DNA of 64,000 bases, taken from contig NZ_JAAZQJ010000009.1 in NCBI RefSeq assembly GCF_012275375.1, positions 62,001-126,000 on the forward strand. The letters are read 5' to 3'. The notes under the pieces are model-generated. The model did no database searches. It was not told where the DNA came from and worked only from the letters and a program-made list of their open reading frames with translations. Shown one piece after another: positions 1 to 10,109 of the stretch. The position numbers and the translations under genes were made by a program. The first letter of the stretch is position 1. Every line of letters starts with the position of its first letter. The stretch is from Dyella sp. SG609 (GTDB lineage: Bacteria > Pseudomonadota > Gammaproteobacteria > Xanthomonadales > Rhodanobacteraceae).

Positions 1-180
1 GTTTGAGAGCAGCCCGTCCTGAATCCCCGCCATCATCGGCGTCCACCCGCGCGGATCCAGCGCATTGCCGTACTGCATGTCGCCCACGCGCATGGTGTCG
101 CTGCCGTCCGCCACCTGCGCGGAAGCGGCGCCCGCCGCCAGGCCCGGCAGCGCGAGGAGAAGGAGCTGGAGCTTGCGCAT
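1..180 (-). CDS. MtrB/PioB-type decaheme-associated outer membrane protein, N-terminal part
   Basis: Only the first 60 codons are in the window; the gene continues past the left edge. The start ATG is preceded by a GGGAGG ribosome binding site. Residues 1-22 form a signal peptide (MRKL, leucine/alanine core, ASAQ cleavage). The rest (VGDMQYGNALDPRGWTPMM) fits the N-terminus of barrels that sheathe periplasmic decaheme cytochromes. It starts 12 bp after the stop of the decaheme cytochrome gene on the same strand, the usual order of such outer-membrane conduits. The assignment leans on this context because so little of the protein is visible. Confidence 0.6.
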   Translation of the reverse strand, partial: MRKLQLLLLALPGLAAGAASAQVADGSDTMRVGDMQYGNALDPRGWTPMMAGIQDGLLSN

Positions 181-192
181 CGTCCGCCTCCC

Positions 193-1299
193 TCACTTGT
201 GGAATTTCGGTCCGGACGGGTTGTTGGACCCGTGGATATTGGTGTGGCAGGTCAGGCAGCCGCGGCCCATGATCCGCTCGTCCGGCGACACGCCATTGCC
301 CAGGCCCGCGGCGCTCTGCAGGTCGTTCGGATGCTGCGTCATGGTGTGGCACTGCTGGCACAGCATCGGGATCGGCGCCACCAGCAAGGTCTGCTGGTTG
401 GAGCCGTGCACGTCGTGGCAGTTGAGGCAGTTCTGCCGCACCGGCGCGTGCTCGAACAGGAAGGGGCCGCGCTTTTCGGCGTGGCAGCCGTAGCAGGTCT
501 CGTTGACCGTGTCGGTCTTCAGCAGCGGCTTGGTGATGGTGCCGTGCGGGTTGTGGCAATCAGTGCAGGCGATCTGCCCTTCCGGCAGCGGCATGTGCGA
601 GCGCCGGTTGAACTTGGCGCGGATGTCCTGGTGGCAGCCGCTGCACACTTCGTTGATCGACGGCTTGGCCAGCACGCCTTCGGGCGACAGCCGCGCCATC
701 GGGTTGTGGCAATCGCTGCAGGAAAGGCCGCGGTTCTCGTGCACCGACCCCAGCCAGTGCTGCCGCGCGCCGCCGGCATGGCAACCGAGGCAGACCTGCG
801 TCTGCGCCTGCACGGGCGTGCCGCCGTCGTGCGTGAAAGCGATGATCGAGCCTTTCGCCGCGGGGTTCTTCGCGTGCAGCGAGCCGGGGCCATGGCAGGT
901 CTCGCAAGCTGCCTGCGGCCCGCTGTGTGCCGCGCCGACACGGAACGAAGCGACATGCAGCGAATGCGAGGCCTGCACGTTTTCCAATGCGTGGCAGGCC
1001 ATGCAGGTCCTGGCGCCGACGGCATCGGCGTCGGGCGCCAGCGGGTTCTTCGGGATGGGGGCCGCATCGAAGGGCGTGGCGGGCGAGTCGCTGACGGGAC
1101 GCAGATGCGGGTCGCGGTTACGCGCATCGTTGGCGCCCATGTCGGTGGCCGGCAGCATCCGCGCGATATCGCTCTGGCTCAGGCCGGACGACCCGGCCGG
1201 GGCCGCCTGCTGCGCCTGCGCACCCGGTGCCGGCAGCGCCGCCAGCAGCCCGATGGCCGCGCAAAGCAACGTCCCTGGCAGAAACGGGAACACACGCAT
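193..1299 (-). CDS. dmsE: DmsE/MtrA-type periplasmic decaheme c-type cytochrome
   Basis: 368 aa with a signal peptide (residues 1-29, ending AQAQ) and exactly ten CxxCH haem-binding motifs (CMACH, CETCH, CLGCH, CSDCH, CSGCH, CTDCH, CYGCH, CLNCH, CQQCH, CLTCH) in the last 270 residues. Family knowledge: DmsE/MtrA/PioA proteins pass electrons across the periplasm and through an outer-membrane barrel to or from extracellular donors or acceptors (metal oxides, DMSO, Fe(II)). The following gene looks like the matching MtrB/PioB barrel, so the two form an operon. Which direction electrons flow cannot be told from the window. A LysR gene is divergently transcribed 220 bp away and could be a regulator, but nothing proves it. 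Confidence 0.9.
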   Translation of the reverse strand: MRVFPFLPGTLLCAAIGLLAALPAPGAQAQQAAPAGSSGLSQSDIARMLPATDMGANDARNRDPHLRPVSDSPATPFDAAPIPKNPLAPDADAVGARTCMACHALENVQASHSLHVASFRVGAAHSGPQAACETCHGPGSLHAKNPAAKGSIIAFTHDGGTPVQAQTQVCLGCHAGGARQHWLGSVHENRGLSCSDCHNPMARLSPEGVLAKPSINEVCSGCHQDIRAKFNRRSHMPLPEGQIACTDCHNPHGTITKPLLKTDTVNETCYGCHAEKRGPFLFEHAPVRQNCLNCHDVHGSNQQTLLVAPIPMLCQQCHTMTQHPNDLQSAAGLGNGVSPDERIMGRGCLTCHTNIHGSNNPSGPKFHK

Positions 1300-1519
1300 G
1301 GCGTAACCCCATTGGCTAGCGTGATGCGCCGGCGTGTCGTCCCCTGTGGCCGGTGCCGCCAGGAGTATTCACCCTCGCCCGAACGGGAATAAGCCCTCGC
1401 ACCGAAAATGATTGTCCAAGGCGCGAGAACAATCGCAGCCTGTGGCGACGCAACATCGCGCCGCCAAAGCTTGCGGTAGCCTCAAAAGCGGGGGCTCATC
1501 CCGCGACGGGAGCCGGGAC
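1300..1519. promoter_or_regulatory. Divergent promoter region between dmsE-like and LysR genes
   Basis: A 220-bp gap between two genes transcribed away from each other must hold both promoters. It contains a less GC-rich patch around 1405-1435. I could not define -35/-10 boxes or a LysR T-N11-A site with confidence. Confidence 0.35.
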
Positions 1520-2473
1520 ATGCAGGATCTCAACGACATCCTCTATTTCGTGCAGGTCGTCGAGCACGGCAGCTTCACCGCCGCGAGCCGCGCGATGGGC
1601 ATGGCCAAATCGCAACTGAGCTTCCGCATCGCGCGGCTCGAGGAACATCTGGGCGTGCGCCTGATCCAGCGCACCACGCGGCGTTCTCACGTCACCGACA
1701 TCGGCCGCCGCTACTACGACCAGTGCTGCCTGATGCTGGCCGCCGCCGAGCGCGCGCAGGAAGTGATCGACGATGCGCAGGCCATTCCGCGCGGACGCCT
1801 GCGCGTGGCTTGCCCGGTAATGTTCGCGCAGCTGCTGCTGGCGCCGGTGCTTGTAGGTTTCCTGCGCCGGCACCCGGATGTGCAGGTGGATCTGGATATC
1901 TGCCATCACCAGGTCGACGTGGTGGCGAACGGCTACGACATCGCTTTCCGCGTGCGCGCGTCGGTGCAGGATTCCAGCCTGGTGGTGCGCAGCTTCGGCA
2001 TGGATCCGCAACTCCTGGTGGCCAGCCCCGAACTGCTGCAGCGTGCGGAGCCGCCGCAGCAACCCGCCGACCTGCGCCATCTGCCGAGCGTCAGCGTGCT
2101 GTCCTGCGAAGGCCGCCATTTCTGGACGCTGCTCGATGCCGCCGGCCATGCGCAGCGCGTGGAGCACCACCCCGCTCTGGTGAGCGACGACCTGCAGGTG
2201 CTGTATCAGGCGGTGACCGGCGGGCTCGGCATCGCGCAGTTGCCGCGCTTCATCTGCCGCGAGCCGATCGCACGCGGACAACTGGTCCCGGTACTGCCGG
2301 CATGGAGCCTGCCGCCGGGCAACGTGCATGCGGTGTATCCGTCACGCCACGGCCATACGCCGGCGATGCGCTGCTTCATCGATTACATCGCCGAGCACCT
2401 GCCGGATGCGCTGGCGCGCGTGCAGCGCGGCGTGCCGGGCGGCGACGTGAAACCGCTGCTGGCGGTGGCCTGA
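1520..2473 (+). CDS. LysR-family transcriptional regulator
   Basis: 317 aa. The N-terminal winged helix-turn-helix occupies residues 1-60 (GSFTAASRAMGMAKSQLS, then RLEEHLGVRLIQRTTR), followed by a LysR substrate-binding domain (GRLRVACPV at about 92 onward). I chose the ATG at 1520 because it gives the canonical LysR N-terminus; an in-frame upstream ATG at 1412 would add 36 residues of unrelated sequence. It resembles the DmlR-like branch that often controls nearby oxidoreductases. The divergent neighbour is the decaheme cytochrome operon. Effector unknown. Confidence 0.88.
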   Translation: MQDLNDILYFVQVVEHGSFTAASRAMGMAKSQLSFRIARLEEHLGVRLIQRTTRRSHVTDIGRRYYDQCCLMLAAAERAQEVIDDAQAIPRGRLRVACPVMFAQLLLAPVLVGFLRRHPDVQVDLDICHHQVDVVANGYDIAFRVRASVQDSSLVVRSFGMDPQLLVASPELLQRAEPPQQPADLRHLPSVSVLSCEGRHFWTLLDAAGHAQRVEHHPALVSDDLQVLYQAVTGGLGIAQLPRFICREPIARGQLVPVLPAWSLPPGNVHAVYPSRHGHTPAMRCFIDYIAEHLPDALARVQRGVPGGDVKPLLAVA

Positions 2474-2603
2474 GCCGGCATGGGGCTGGCAAAAACCTGC
2501 CCCTCCCTGCAAGAATTCACGAACCATCGCGCCGAAGGGGGAGCGATGGACGCGCGCCGGCACCGGACGCACCCATATCAACGGACGATTCCAGGGACTA
2601 CAC

Positions 2604-3530
2604 ATGCAAAGCAAATTCCTGCCGGCACTCGGCCTGCTGGCCGCCTTCGCTTGGACCTCGCCGCTGCTCGCCGCGCCGGCCGACACGCCGGCCGCCGAAG
2701 ACAGCGTGCCCGCCGAGGCGCAGGCCTTCCTCAAGTCGCTGCATCCGGCCACCGGCGACGTGGTGGTGCCGGGCGCGCAGGCCACGCTGAAACTGGACAA
2801 GGGCTACAGCTTCCTGCAGGCGAAAGAAGCGCAGGACGTGCTCACCCGGCTGTGGAACAACCCGCCGGACCAGGACGTGCTGGGCATGATCCTGCCCAGC
2901 GAGAACATGAACGTGCTGCTCGACGACAAGGCCTGGGCGGTGGTGGTGACCTTCGTCGACGAAGGCTATGTGTCGGACGAGGACGCGGCCAAGCTCGATT
3001 ACAACCAGATGCTCAAGGACATGCAGGAGGCCAGCAAGGACGAGAACGCCGAGCGCCTCAAGCAGGGCTATCCGGCGATCGAGCTGGTCGGCTGGGCCGA
3101 GCAGCCGCATTACGACGCGGCTTCGCACAAGCTGTACTGGGCGCGCAATCTCAAGTTCAAGAAGGCCGACGGTTCTTCCGACGGTGCCTCGCTGAACTAC
3201 GCCATCCGCGTGCTCGGCCGCCGCGGCTATCTGTCGCTCAATGCGGTGGCGCCGATCGACCAGCTGGCCCAGGTGCGCGCGGACATGCCCAAGGTGCTGG
3301 AGATGACCGAGTTCAACGACGGCGAGCGCTACACCGACTACAACTCCAAGACCGACAAGGTCGCCGCCTACGGCATCGGCGCGCTGGTGGCCGGCGGCAT
3401 CGCGGCGAAAGCCGGCCTGTTCGCCAAGCTCGGCGTGCTGCTGCTGGGCTTCAAGAAGGTGATCATGGTGGGCGTGGTGGCGATCGGCGGTTTCTTCGCC
3501 AGGTTGTTCGGGCGCAAGAAGGCGCAGTAA
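2604..3530 (+). CDS. DUF2167-family membrane-anchored protein
   Basis: 308 aa: signal peptide (residues 1-23, ending LLAAPA), a soluble DUF2167 region (about 60-250) with motifs such as GYSFLQ, LVGWAEQPHYD and LYWARNLKF, and C-terminal hydrophobic segments (about 258-300) ending in a basic tail. DUF2167 proteins are predicted membrane-anchored proteins of unknown role. It is monocistronic here, between a LysR gene and a REP pair. I have no functional assignment. Confidence 0.8.
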   Translation: MQSKFLPALGLLAAFAWTSPLLAAPADTPAAEDSVPAEAQAFLKSLHPATGDVVVPGAQATLKLDKGYSFLQAKEAQDVLTRLWNNPPDQDVLGMILPSENMNVLLDDKAWAVVVTFVDEGYVSDEDAAKLDYNQMLKDMQEASKDENAERLKQGYPAIELVGWAEQPHYDAASHKLYWARNLKFKKADGSSDGASLNYAIRVLGRRGYLSLNAVAPIDQLAQVRADMPKVLEMTEFNDGERYTDYNSKTDKVAAYGIGALVAGGIAAKAGLFAKLGVLLLGFKKVIMVGVVAIGGFFARLFGRKKAQ

Positions 3531-3540
3531 ACCGCGGAAC

Positions 3541-3632
3541 GTAGGTTGGGGTGAGCCATAGGCGAACCCCAACACCGCCAGCTCCAAGCGCAGCGCAACG
3601 TTGGGGTTCGCCTGCGGCTCACCCCAACCTAC
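3541..3632. repeat. REP pair (BIME): two inverted GTAG hairpins
   Basis: Two 33-nt REP units in opposite orientation (3541-3573 and 3600-3632) separated by 26 nt, with GTAG at both outer ends. Each unit is GTAG followed by an imperfect hairpin: GTTGGGGT pairs with ACCCCAAC, then two G/A mismatches, two GC pairs and a 5-nt loop. The right tip supplies the TAG stop codon of the ArsR gene (3629-3631). Confidence 0.93.
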
Positions 3633-4330
3633 AACGGGGTGTCCAGCCTCACGCCCAGCGAGGACAGACAACGCAGGCCGTCGGCGCTGGGCACCAGCGC
3701 ACGGCCCTGCGCGGCGCGGCGCAGCCAGCCCGCATCGAGCATGGCCGACGTCATCGCCACGCCGAGCGGGCCGCCCACGTGCAGGCGGCGCTCGGTCCAG
3801 TCCAGGCAGCCGCGGCCGTGCAGGCGCAGCAGCTGGCCGGTGGCTTCGAGTTCAAGACCGGCTTCGGTCAGCGCCCGCGCACCGGCGGGCAGCAGGCGCA
3901 GGCCTTCGCTGGCCGCTTCCAGGTAGTCGCGCGCCAGCAGGCTTTCGCACAGCGCCACACCGAGCTGGCCGGCGAGATGGCGATAGCAGGTGCGCGCGCG
4001 GCGCACCGCCGCATCGGCGGACGTCTTTGGCGGCGCGCTGCGCGTGCGCGGCATGGCGAGTGCTTCGAGCATCGCCGAGACTTCATCGTCGGCAAGGCGG
4101 TAGTAGCGGTGGCGCCCCTGCACGTGCAGCGCCAGCAGGCCGCCGTCGAGCAGGCGCTTCAGATGCGCGCTCGCGGTGGCCGCACCCACGCCGGCCACGC
4201 GCGCCAGCTCACCCGCCGGGCGTGCGGTGCCATCCGACAGCGCCAGCAGCATCGCCGCACGCGCGGGCTCGGCCAGCAGCGCACCGACTTCGGCGAGCTG
4301 GTAGCGGGTCATGGCGGGGGCGTCGGACAT
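3629..4330 (-). CDS. ArsR-family winged-helix transcriptional regulator
   Basis: 233 aa. The N-terminal ArsR-type winged helix (residues 8-90) contains LLAEPARAAMLLALSDG, the recognition helix AATASAHLKRLLDGGLL and the wing QGRHRYYRLAD. The C-terminal 130 residues (with CYRHLAGQLG) form the extended domain seen in the longer ArsR subgroup of about 230 aa. No obvious CxC metal-binding motif is present near the recognition helix, so metal sensing is not supported. The stop codon TAG is contributed by the tip of the adjacent REP element. Confidence 0.85.
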   Translation of the reverse strand: MSDAPAMTRYQLAEVGALLAEPARAAMLLALSDGTARPAGELARVAGVGAATASAHLKRLLDGGLLALHVQGRHRYYRLADDEVSAMLEALAMPRTRSAPPKTSADAAVRRARTCYRHLAGQLGVALCESLLARDYLEAASEGLRLLPAGARALTEAGLELEATGQLLRLHGRGCLDWTERRLHVGGPLGVAMTSAMLDAGWLRRAAQGRALVPSADGLRCLSSLGVRLDTPL

Positions 4331-4541
4331 GCGGTGCAGTCTAGTCGGGGGAAGGATGCAGACGGTTCGTTCGAGAGCGAAGAGTGGTCACGCGCCATCG
4401 CGCCGGACGAGGCCTCGACCGGTCCATCTTTCTGGTTGCCCATGCGGCGGGGAGATGCGGAAATTTGGGACGTGCGTTGGCTTGGAGAGGGAACTGGCGG
4501 CTTCAGCGCGCCCCGTTGCAGTCCCCTCCTGCTGGCGTGAT

Positions 4542-4639
4542 CTGACGCGATCAAGGTGAATCACTTCACAATGACGTGATTGTGACGCAATCCGCCGAAA
4601 TCACGTCATGATGACGGGGTTCTGATAAAATCACGTCAT
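4542..4639 (+). promoter_or_regulatory. Operator array upstream of the Fic gene
   Basis: The 376-bp gap 4331-4706 contains repeated half-sites related to ATGACGTGATT and its complement AATCACGTCAT. The clearest dyad is 4611-4621 / 4629-4639 (11 + 7-nt spacer + 11). Exact half-sites also lie at 4571-4581 and 4599-4609, with degenerate ones at 4542-4552, 4559-4569 and 4582-4592. A TATAAT-like GATAAA lies inside the last dyad. The likely ligand is the winged-helix domain of the downstream Fic protein (autorepression), an inference from position and symmetry. The rest of the gap shows nothing clear. Confidence 0.6.
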
Positions 4640-4706
4640 CGCGGCCGAACGAGCGGCCAATCCGCGCTCCAGGCCGGCCTATCAGCCAACTACGGAAACC
4701 AGGCCC

Positions 4707-6062
4707 ATGGAAACCAGCCGAGCGCTCGTGCTCCAGGCGATGCATGACCTTGCGGCAGGCGGCAAAGGATGGGCATCGATCACGGAGGTGGCTGCGCAGG
4801 CGAACGTGTCCGTATCCACGGCGCTGCGCCAACTCGGCCGGCTGGTCGACAGCGGGGACGTGATCACGGAAGGCAGGGCGCGCGCCACTCGCTACGCGCT
4901 CGCCGCCGGGCCGCGCCAGGCTCCTGTCAACCAGATCCATGACCGGCCAGATCCACCGGCTGGAGACATTCCCTGGTCACCCGCTGCCATTGCCCTGTTG
5001 CAAAAGCTTGCGGCCCCCATGACGGCGCGCGAACCCGTGTCCTACCGGCGCGCGCTGCTGGACGGCTACAGCCCCGGTATCAGCTCGCTGCTGCCGCCGA
5101 AGCTTGCTGCCGAACTCCTGGCCGAAGGCCGATGGCCCGACCAGCAACCCGCTGGCACCTACGCCCGAAAAGTGCTCGAACAGCTCCTGGTCGAACTCTC
5201 CTGGTCGTCTTCCAAGCTGGAGGGGAATACCTACTCGCTGCTCGATACAGAACGACTGTTCCAGCAAGGCGCGCACGGCACGGACCAGGATGCCGTCATG
5301 CTCTTGAACCATAAGCGCGCCATCGAGTTTCTGGTCGACGACGGTCCGATGCGCGGCCTCACCACGTCGACGGTGCGCAATATCCATTCGCTGCTCATGG
5401 ATGGTCTGATGCCGGAAGCCCAGCTGGGAACGATCCGCACCACGCCCGTGTACATCACCGGAACCACGTTTATTCCGCTGCAGGTTCCGCATGTACTGGG
5501 CGAGCTGCTCGATCTTATCGTGGCGAAGGCGCGTGCGATTCCCAATCCGATCGAGGCGGCTTATTTCCTTTGGGTGCAGATCGCGTACCTGCAGCCCTTC
5601 ATCGACGGCAATAAACGAACAAGTCGCATCTGCGCCAATATTCCGCTCACCCTTTACAACTGCTCGCCGCTGGCTTTCATGGATGTCGGACGCCACGAGT
5701 ATGCGCAAGCCATGCTGGGCATCTATGAATTCAACGACTTCAGCGCGGCCACCGACCTGTTCGTCTGGACCTATCGGCGGTCCATCAAGCGATACCGCAC
5801 CATCATGGAATCCATGGGCTCGCCCGATCAGCTCGCAGTGCGCTACAGGGCAGCTTTGACGTCTGCCATAGGCATGATCGTGGGCGAAGGCGCGACCGTG
5901 GGCCACGCGGTTGAAGCCCAAGGCTTGAAGCATGAGGAGGCGGCACCGTTCCGCAGCCTGCTCGAAGAGCGCCTCGATTCGCTGCAGCCATACAACAGCG
6001 CCAGGTATCGCATATCGGAGGAACGGGCGCGACGGTGGATCGATGCCGGGCGCCCGAGATAG
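4707..6062 (+). CDS. Fic-family protein with N-terminal winged helix; catalytic His replaced by Gln
   Basis: 451 aa. Residues 1-66 are a winged-helix DNA-binding domain (ITEVAAQANVSVSTALRQLGRLV). An inhibitory-helix motif SSKLEG near residue 168 matches the [ST]xxxE[GN] pattern of self-inhibited Fic proteins. The Fic core motif is QPFIDGNKRTSR at 296-307: the phosphate-anchor and Arg residues are present, but the usual His base is Gln (codon CAG, one base from His). Fic enzymes AMPylate Tyr/Thr/Ser on target proteins; activity here is doubtful without the His. Variants of this kind occur among Fic homologues, so it need not be a pseudogene. It is monocistronic behind a dyad array. Confidence 0.85.
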   Translation: METSRALVLQAMHDLAAGGKGWASITEVAAQANVSVSTALRQLGRLVDSGDVITEGRARATRYALAAGPRQAPVNQIHDRPDPPAGDIPWSPAAIALLQKLAAPMTAREPVSYRRALLDGYSPGISSLLPPKLAAELLAEGRWPDQQPAGTYARKVLEQLLVELSWSSSKLEGNTYSLLDTERLFQQGAHGTDQDAVMLLNHKRAIEFLVDDGPMRGLTTSTVRNIHSLLMDGLMPEAQLGTIRTTPVYITGTTFIPLQVPHVLGELLDLIVAKARAIPNPIEAAYFLWVQIAYLQPFIDGNKRTSRICANIPLTLYNCSPLAFMDVGRHEYAQAMLGIYEFNDFSAATDLFVWTYRRSIKRYRTIMESMGSPDQLAVRYRAALTSAIGMIVGEGATVGHAVEAQGLKHEEAAPFRSLLEERLDSLQPYNSARYRISEERARRWIDAGRPR

Positions 6063-6071
6063 GTGCATGAA

Positions 6072-6101
6072 AAAGGGCGCCATCGAGGCGCCCCTTCTTC
6101 A
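6072..6101. terminator. Terminator between convergent Fic and icd genes
   Basis: GGGCGCC-ATCGA-GGCGCCC hairpin flanked by an A-run on the left and a T-rich stretch on the right, just after the Fic stop and before the icd stop. The symmetry suits termination from both sides. Confidence 0.75.
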
Positions 6102-6117
6102 TCGCGGCAGGCCGTGC

Positions 6118-8412
<2,295 letters not shown>

Positions 8413-8609
8413 TCACATGGCGACGGCATCCGCGAAAGCCAAGCATTGTCGCGTTTTCGCCGGGGGGACGGAACCGCTGCGGCACGCGTTTGCCCAATAC
8501 TCCGAACAAGACGTACGGCGCGGTATGGGATCGGGCAAGCGACCGGCGCATGGATACGCCCCACGAAACATCGGACCATGGCCCGACCCCCGATCCGCAA
8601 GGACACGCC

Positions 8610-9092
8610 ATGCCCCGCCTCGTCCAGGCCTTCCTCGCCGTGCTGGCACTGACGGCCGCCGCCAGCCCGGCCCCGGCCGCCGAAAGCACCACCCTGCTCA
8701 AGACCACGCGCTCCTGGGACGGCACGCCCTACCCGGCCTACGCGTCCGGCCAGCCGCAGATCACCGTGCTGCGCATCGTCATTCCGGCGCACAGCACGCT
8801 GGCCTGGCATCACCATCCGGTGATCAATGCGGCGTATGTGCTCAAAGGCGCGCTCACGGTGGAGAAACGCGCCGAAGGCGCGAACGCCACCTGCTCGCTT
8901 GCCGAAGGCGAGGTCTTGCCCGAGCTGGTCGGCCAGGTGCATCGCGGCTACACCGGCGAGCAGGCCGCGACCCTGATCGTCTTCTATGCCGGCACCGAAG
9001 GGGCGGACATCACGGTGCCAGATGTGCTGCCGGCGCGGGACACGCCCGCGCGCGCCGCCCCGGCCTGCCATGAGCTGGCCACCCGCGGCTGA
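8610..9092 (+). CDS. Secreted cupin-domain protein
   Basis: 160 aa. The ATG at 8610 follows AAGGA and opens a signal peptide (MPRLVQAFLAVLALTAAASPAPAAE); an earlier in-frame ATG at 8490 would put 40 unrelated residues ahead of it. The cupin motif is visible as STLAWHHHPVINAAYVLKGALTV (residues about 64-86), with three consecutive His able to bind metal, and a second motif near QVHRGYTG. Export to the periplasm is likely. Substrate and reaction are not identifiable. Confidence 0.8.
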   Translation: MPRLVQAFLAVLALTAAASPAPAAESTTLLKTTRSWDGTPYPAYASGQPQITVLRIVIPAHSTLAWHHHPVINAAYVLKGALTVEKRAEGANATCSLAEGEVLPELVGQVHRGYTGEQAATLIVFYAGTEGADITVPDVLPARDTPARAAPACHELATRG

Positions 9093-9108
9093 GCGTGCGC
9101 CTGAAACG

Positions 9109-9138
9109 ACGAAGGGCGCGGTCTCCCGCGCCCTTCGT
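9109..9138. terminator. Hairpin terminator between convergent cupin and lipoprotein genes
   Basis: Perfect 12-bp stem (ACGAAGGGCGCG with its complement) and a 6-nt loop, between the stops at 9092 (+) and 9162 (-). There is no long T-run, so efficiency is uncertain. Confidence 0.6.
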
Positions 9139-9161
9139 GACGACTGCATGATCCAAGCCGG

Positions 9162-9665
9162 TTACTTCACCGAGAAATCCTTGGTCCCCGCCGGCTGCCC
9201 GTTCAAGGTGACGTCCACCTTGTAGTTGCCGGCCGGCCAGCCGTCCGGCTTGCTGATCTCGAACGAGGTGGTGGCCGGGCCGATGGGGGCGATGGTCTTG
9301 CTGTCTTCCTTCACCGTCTGGCCGTCCTGGTAGGTCCACTTCACCGCGATGGTGGCATTGCCGCTGCCGCTGGTGCTCACGGCAGCGTAGATGCTGTCCT
9401 TCGGCGTGAAGGTGGTGGTGGCGGTGGTGACCTTCTGGTCGGCGCCGACGGCGCTGCCCAGGTCGATCGAGACCAGGCTGACGGCCGGCGCGGGCGCCGG
9501 GGCGGCCGCGGGCGGTGTGGCCGGCTGTGCGGCGGTGGCCGCGGGTGCGGCGGTCGGCGCGGCGGCGTCTTCTTTCTTGTCGCAGGCGGCCAGGCTCAGG
9601 GTGGCGGCGAGCGCGAAGGCGATCAGGTACGGGGTCTTACTGATCTTATTGGCGGTGATCTTCAT
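9162..9665 (-). CDS. Lipoprotein with beta-rich C-terminal domain, paralogue of 44584-45159
   Basis: 167 aa. An N-terminal signal with lipobox LAAC (Cys at about residue 28) predicts a lipoprotein, followed by an Ala/Pro linker (residues 33-60) and a domain of about 105 residues (VSIDLGSAV...TFTPKDSIYAAVSTSG...WTYQDGQ...TTSFEISKPDGWPAGNYKVDVTLNGQ...KDFSV). The same domain occurs in the lipoprotein at 44584-45159. It lies 14 bp downstream of the LysM gene, so the two are probably co-transcribed. Function unknown; an envelope role is inferred. Confidence 0.8.
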   Translation of the reverse strand: MKITANKISKTPYLIAFALAATLSLAACDKKEDAAAPTAAPAATAAQPATPPAAAPAPAPAVSLVSIDLGSAVGADQKVTTATTTFTPKDSIYAAVSTSGSGNATIAVKWTYQDGQTVKEDSKTIAPIGPATTSFEISKPDGWPAGNYKVDVTLNGQPAGTKDFSVK

Positions 9666-9679
9666 GCGTGTCTCCTCTC

Positions 9680-9973
9680 TCAGTCCTTGGCGGGGATCTT
9701 CAGCACCTGGCCCGGCTTGATCAGGTCAGGATTGCTCAGCTGGTCGCGGTTGGCGTCGAAGATGCGTTTCCAGTCGGCGTTGCCGTAGAAATGCTTGGCG
9801 ATCTTCGAAAGGTTGTCGCCGGCGACGACCGTATAGGTCTGGTCTCCATCCGGCGCGGTCGAAACGACCTTGCTCTCCACGTTGCTGAAGTCCGCCTTGG
9901 GCGCGTCGGGCGCCGTCGACTGGACATCGCTTTGCACGTTGGAGAAATCGGGTTTTCCTGTTTCATTGCCCAT
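9680..9973 (-). CDS. Small LysM-domain protein with a duplicated N-terminal segment
   Basis: 97 aa. The C-terminal half (residues 46-95) is a single LysM domain (YTVVAGDNLSKIAKHFYGNADWKRIFDANRDQ, ending LIKPGQVLKIP), which in the family binds peptidoglycan. The N-terminal half is an imperfect direct repeat: PDFSNVQSDVQSTAPD and ADFSNVESKVVSTAPD. No signal peptide is visible. The architecture resembles the C-terminal half of BON-LysM proteins such as YgaU, without the BON domain. It is the first gene of a pair with the lipoprotein. Confidence 0.85.
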   Translation of the reverse strand: MGNETGKPDFSNVQSDVQSTAPDAPKADFSNVESKVVSTAPDGDQTYTVVAGDNLSKIAKHFYGNADWKRIFDANRDQLSNPDLIKPGQVLKIPAKD

Positions 9974-10073
9974 CGAACACTCCTCCTTCCCGAAAGGAGC
10001 GGGCAGTGTTCCGAGTTGGGGGTTAACGCGCCGTTATTGGTTGGCAGGCGCATTCAGGCGGGCGGGTGGCGCT

Positions 10074-10105
10074 GTTGGGGTTCGCTCGCGCTCACCCCAA
10101 CCTAC
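10074..10105. repeat. Single REP hairpin at the 3' end of mdtC
   Basis: One REP unit of the GTAG family (hairpin then CTAC on the + strand). On the minus strand the mdtC stop TAG lies within CCTCGTAG, and the same 8 bp is repeated immediately downstream so as to include the REP tip. This looks like a short direct repeat at an insertion point. Confidence 0.88.
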
Positions 10106-10109
10106 GAGG

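Noticed and set aside
1412..1519. N-terminal extension of the first LysR gene to the upstream ATG
   Set aside because: The extra residues are not LysR-like, and the standard LysR N-terminus begins at the ATG at 1520.
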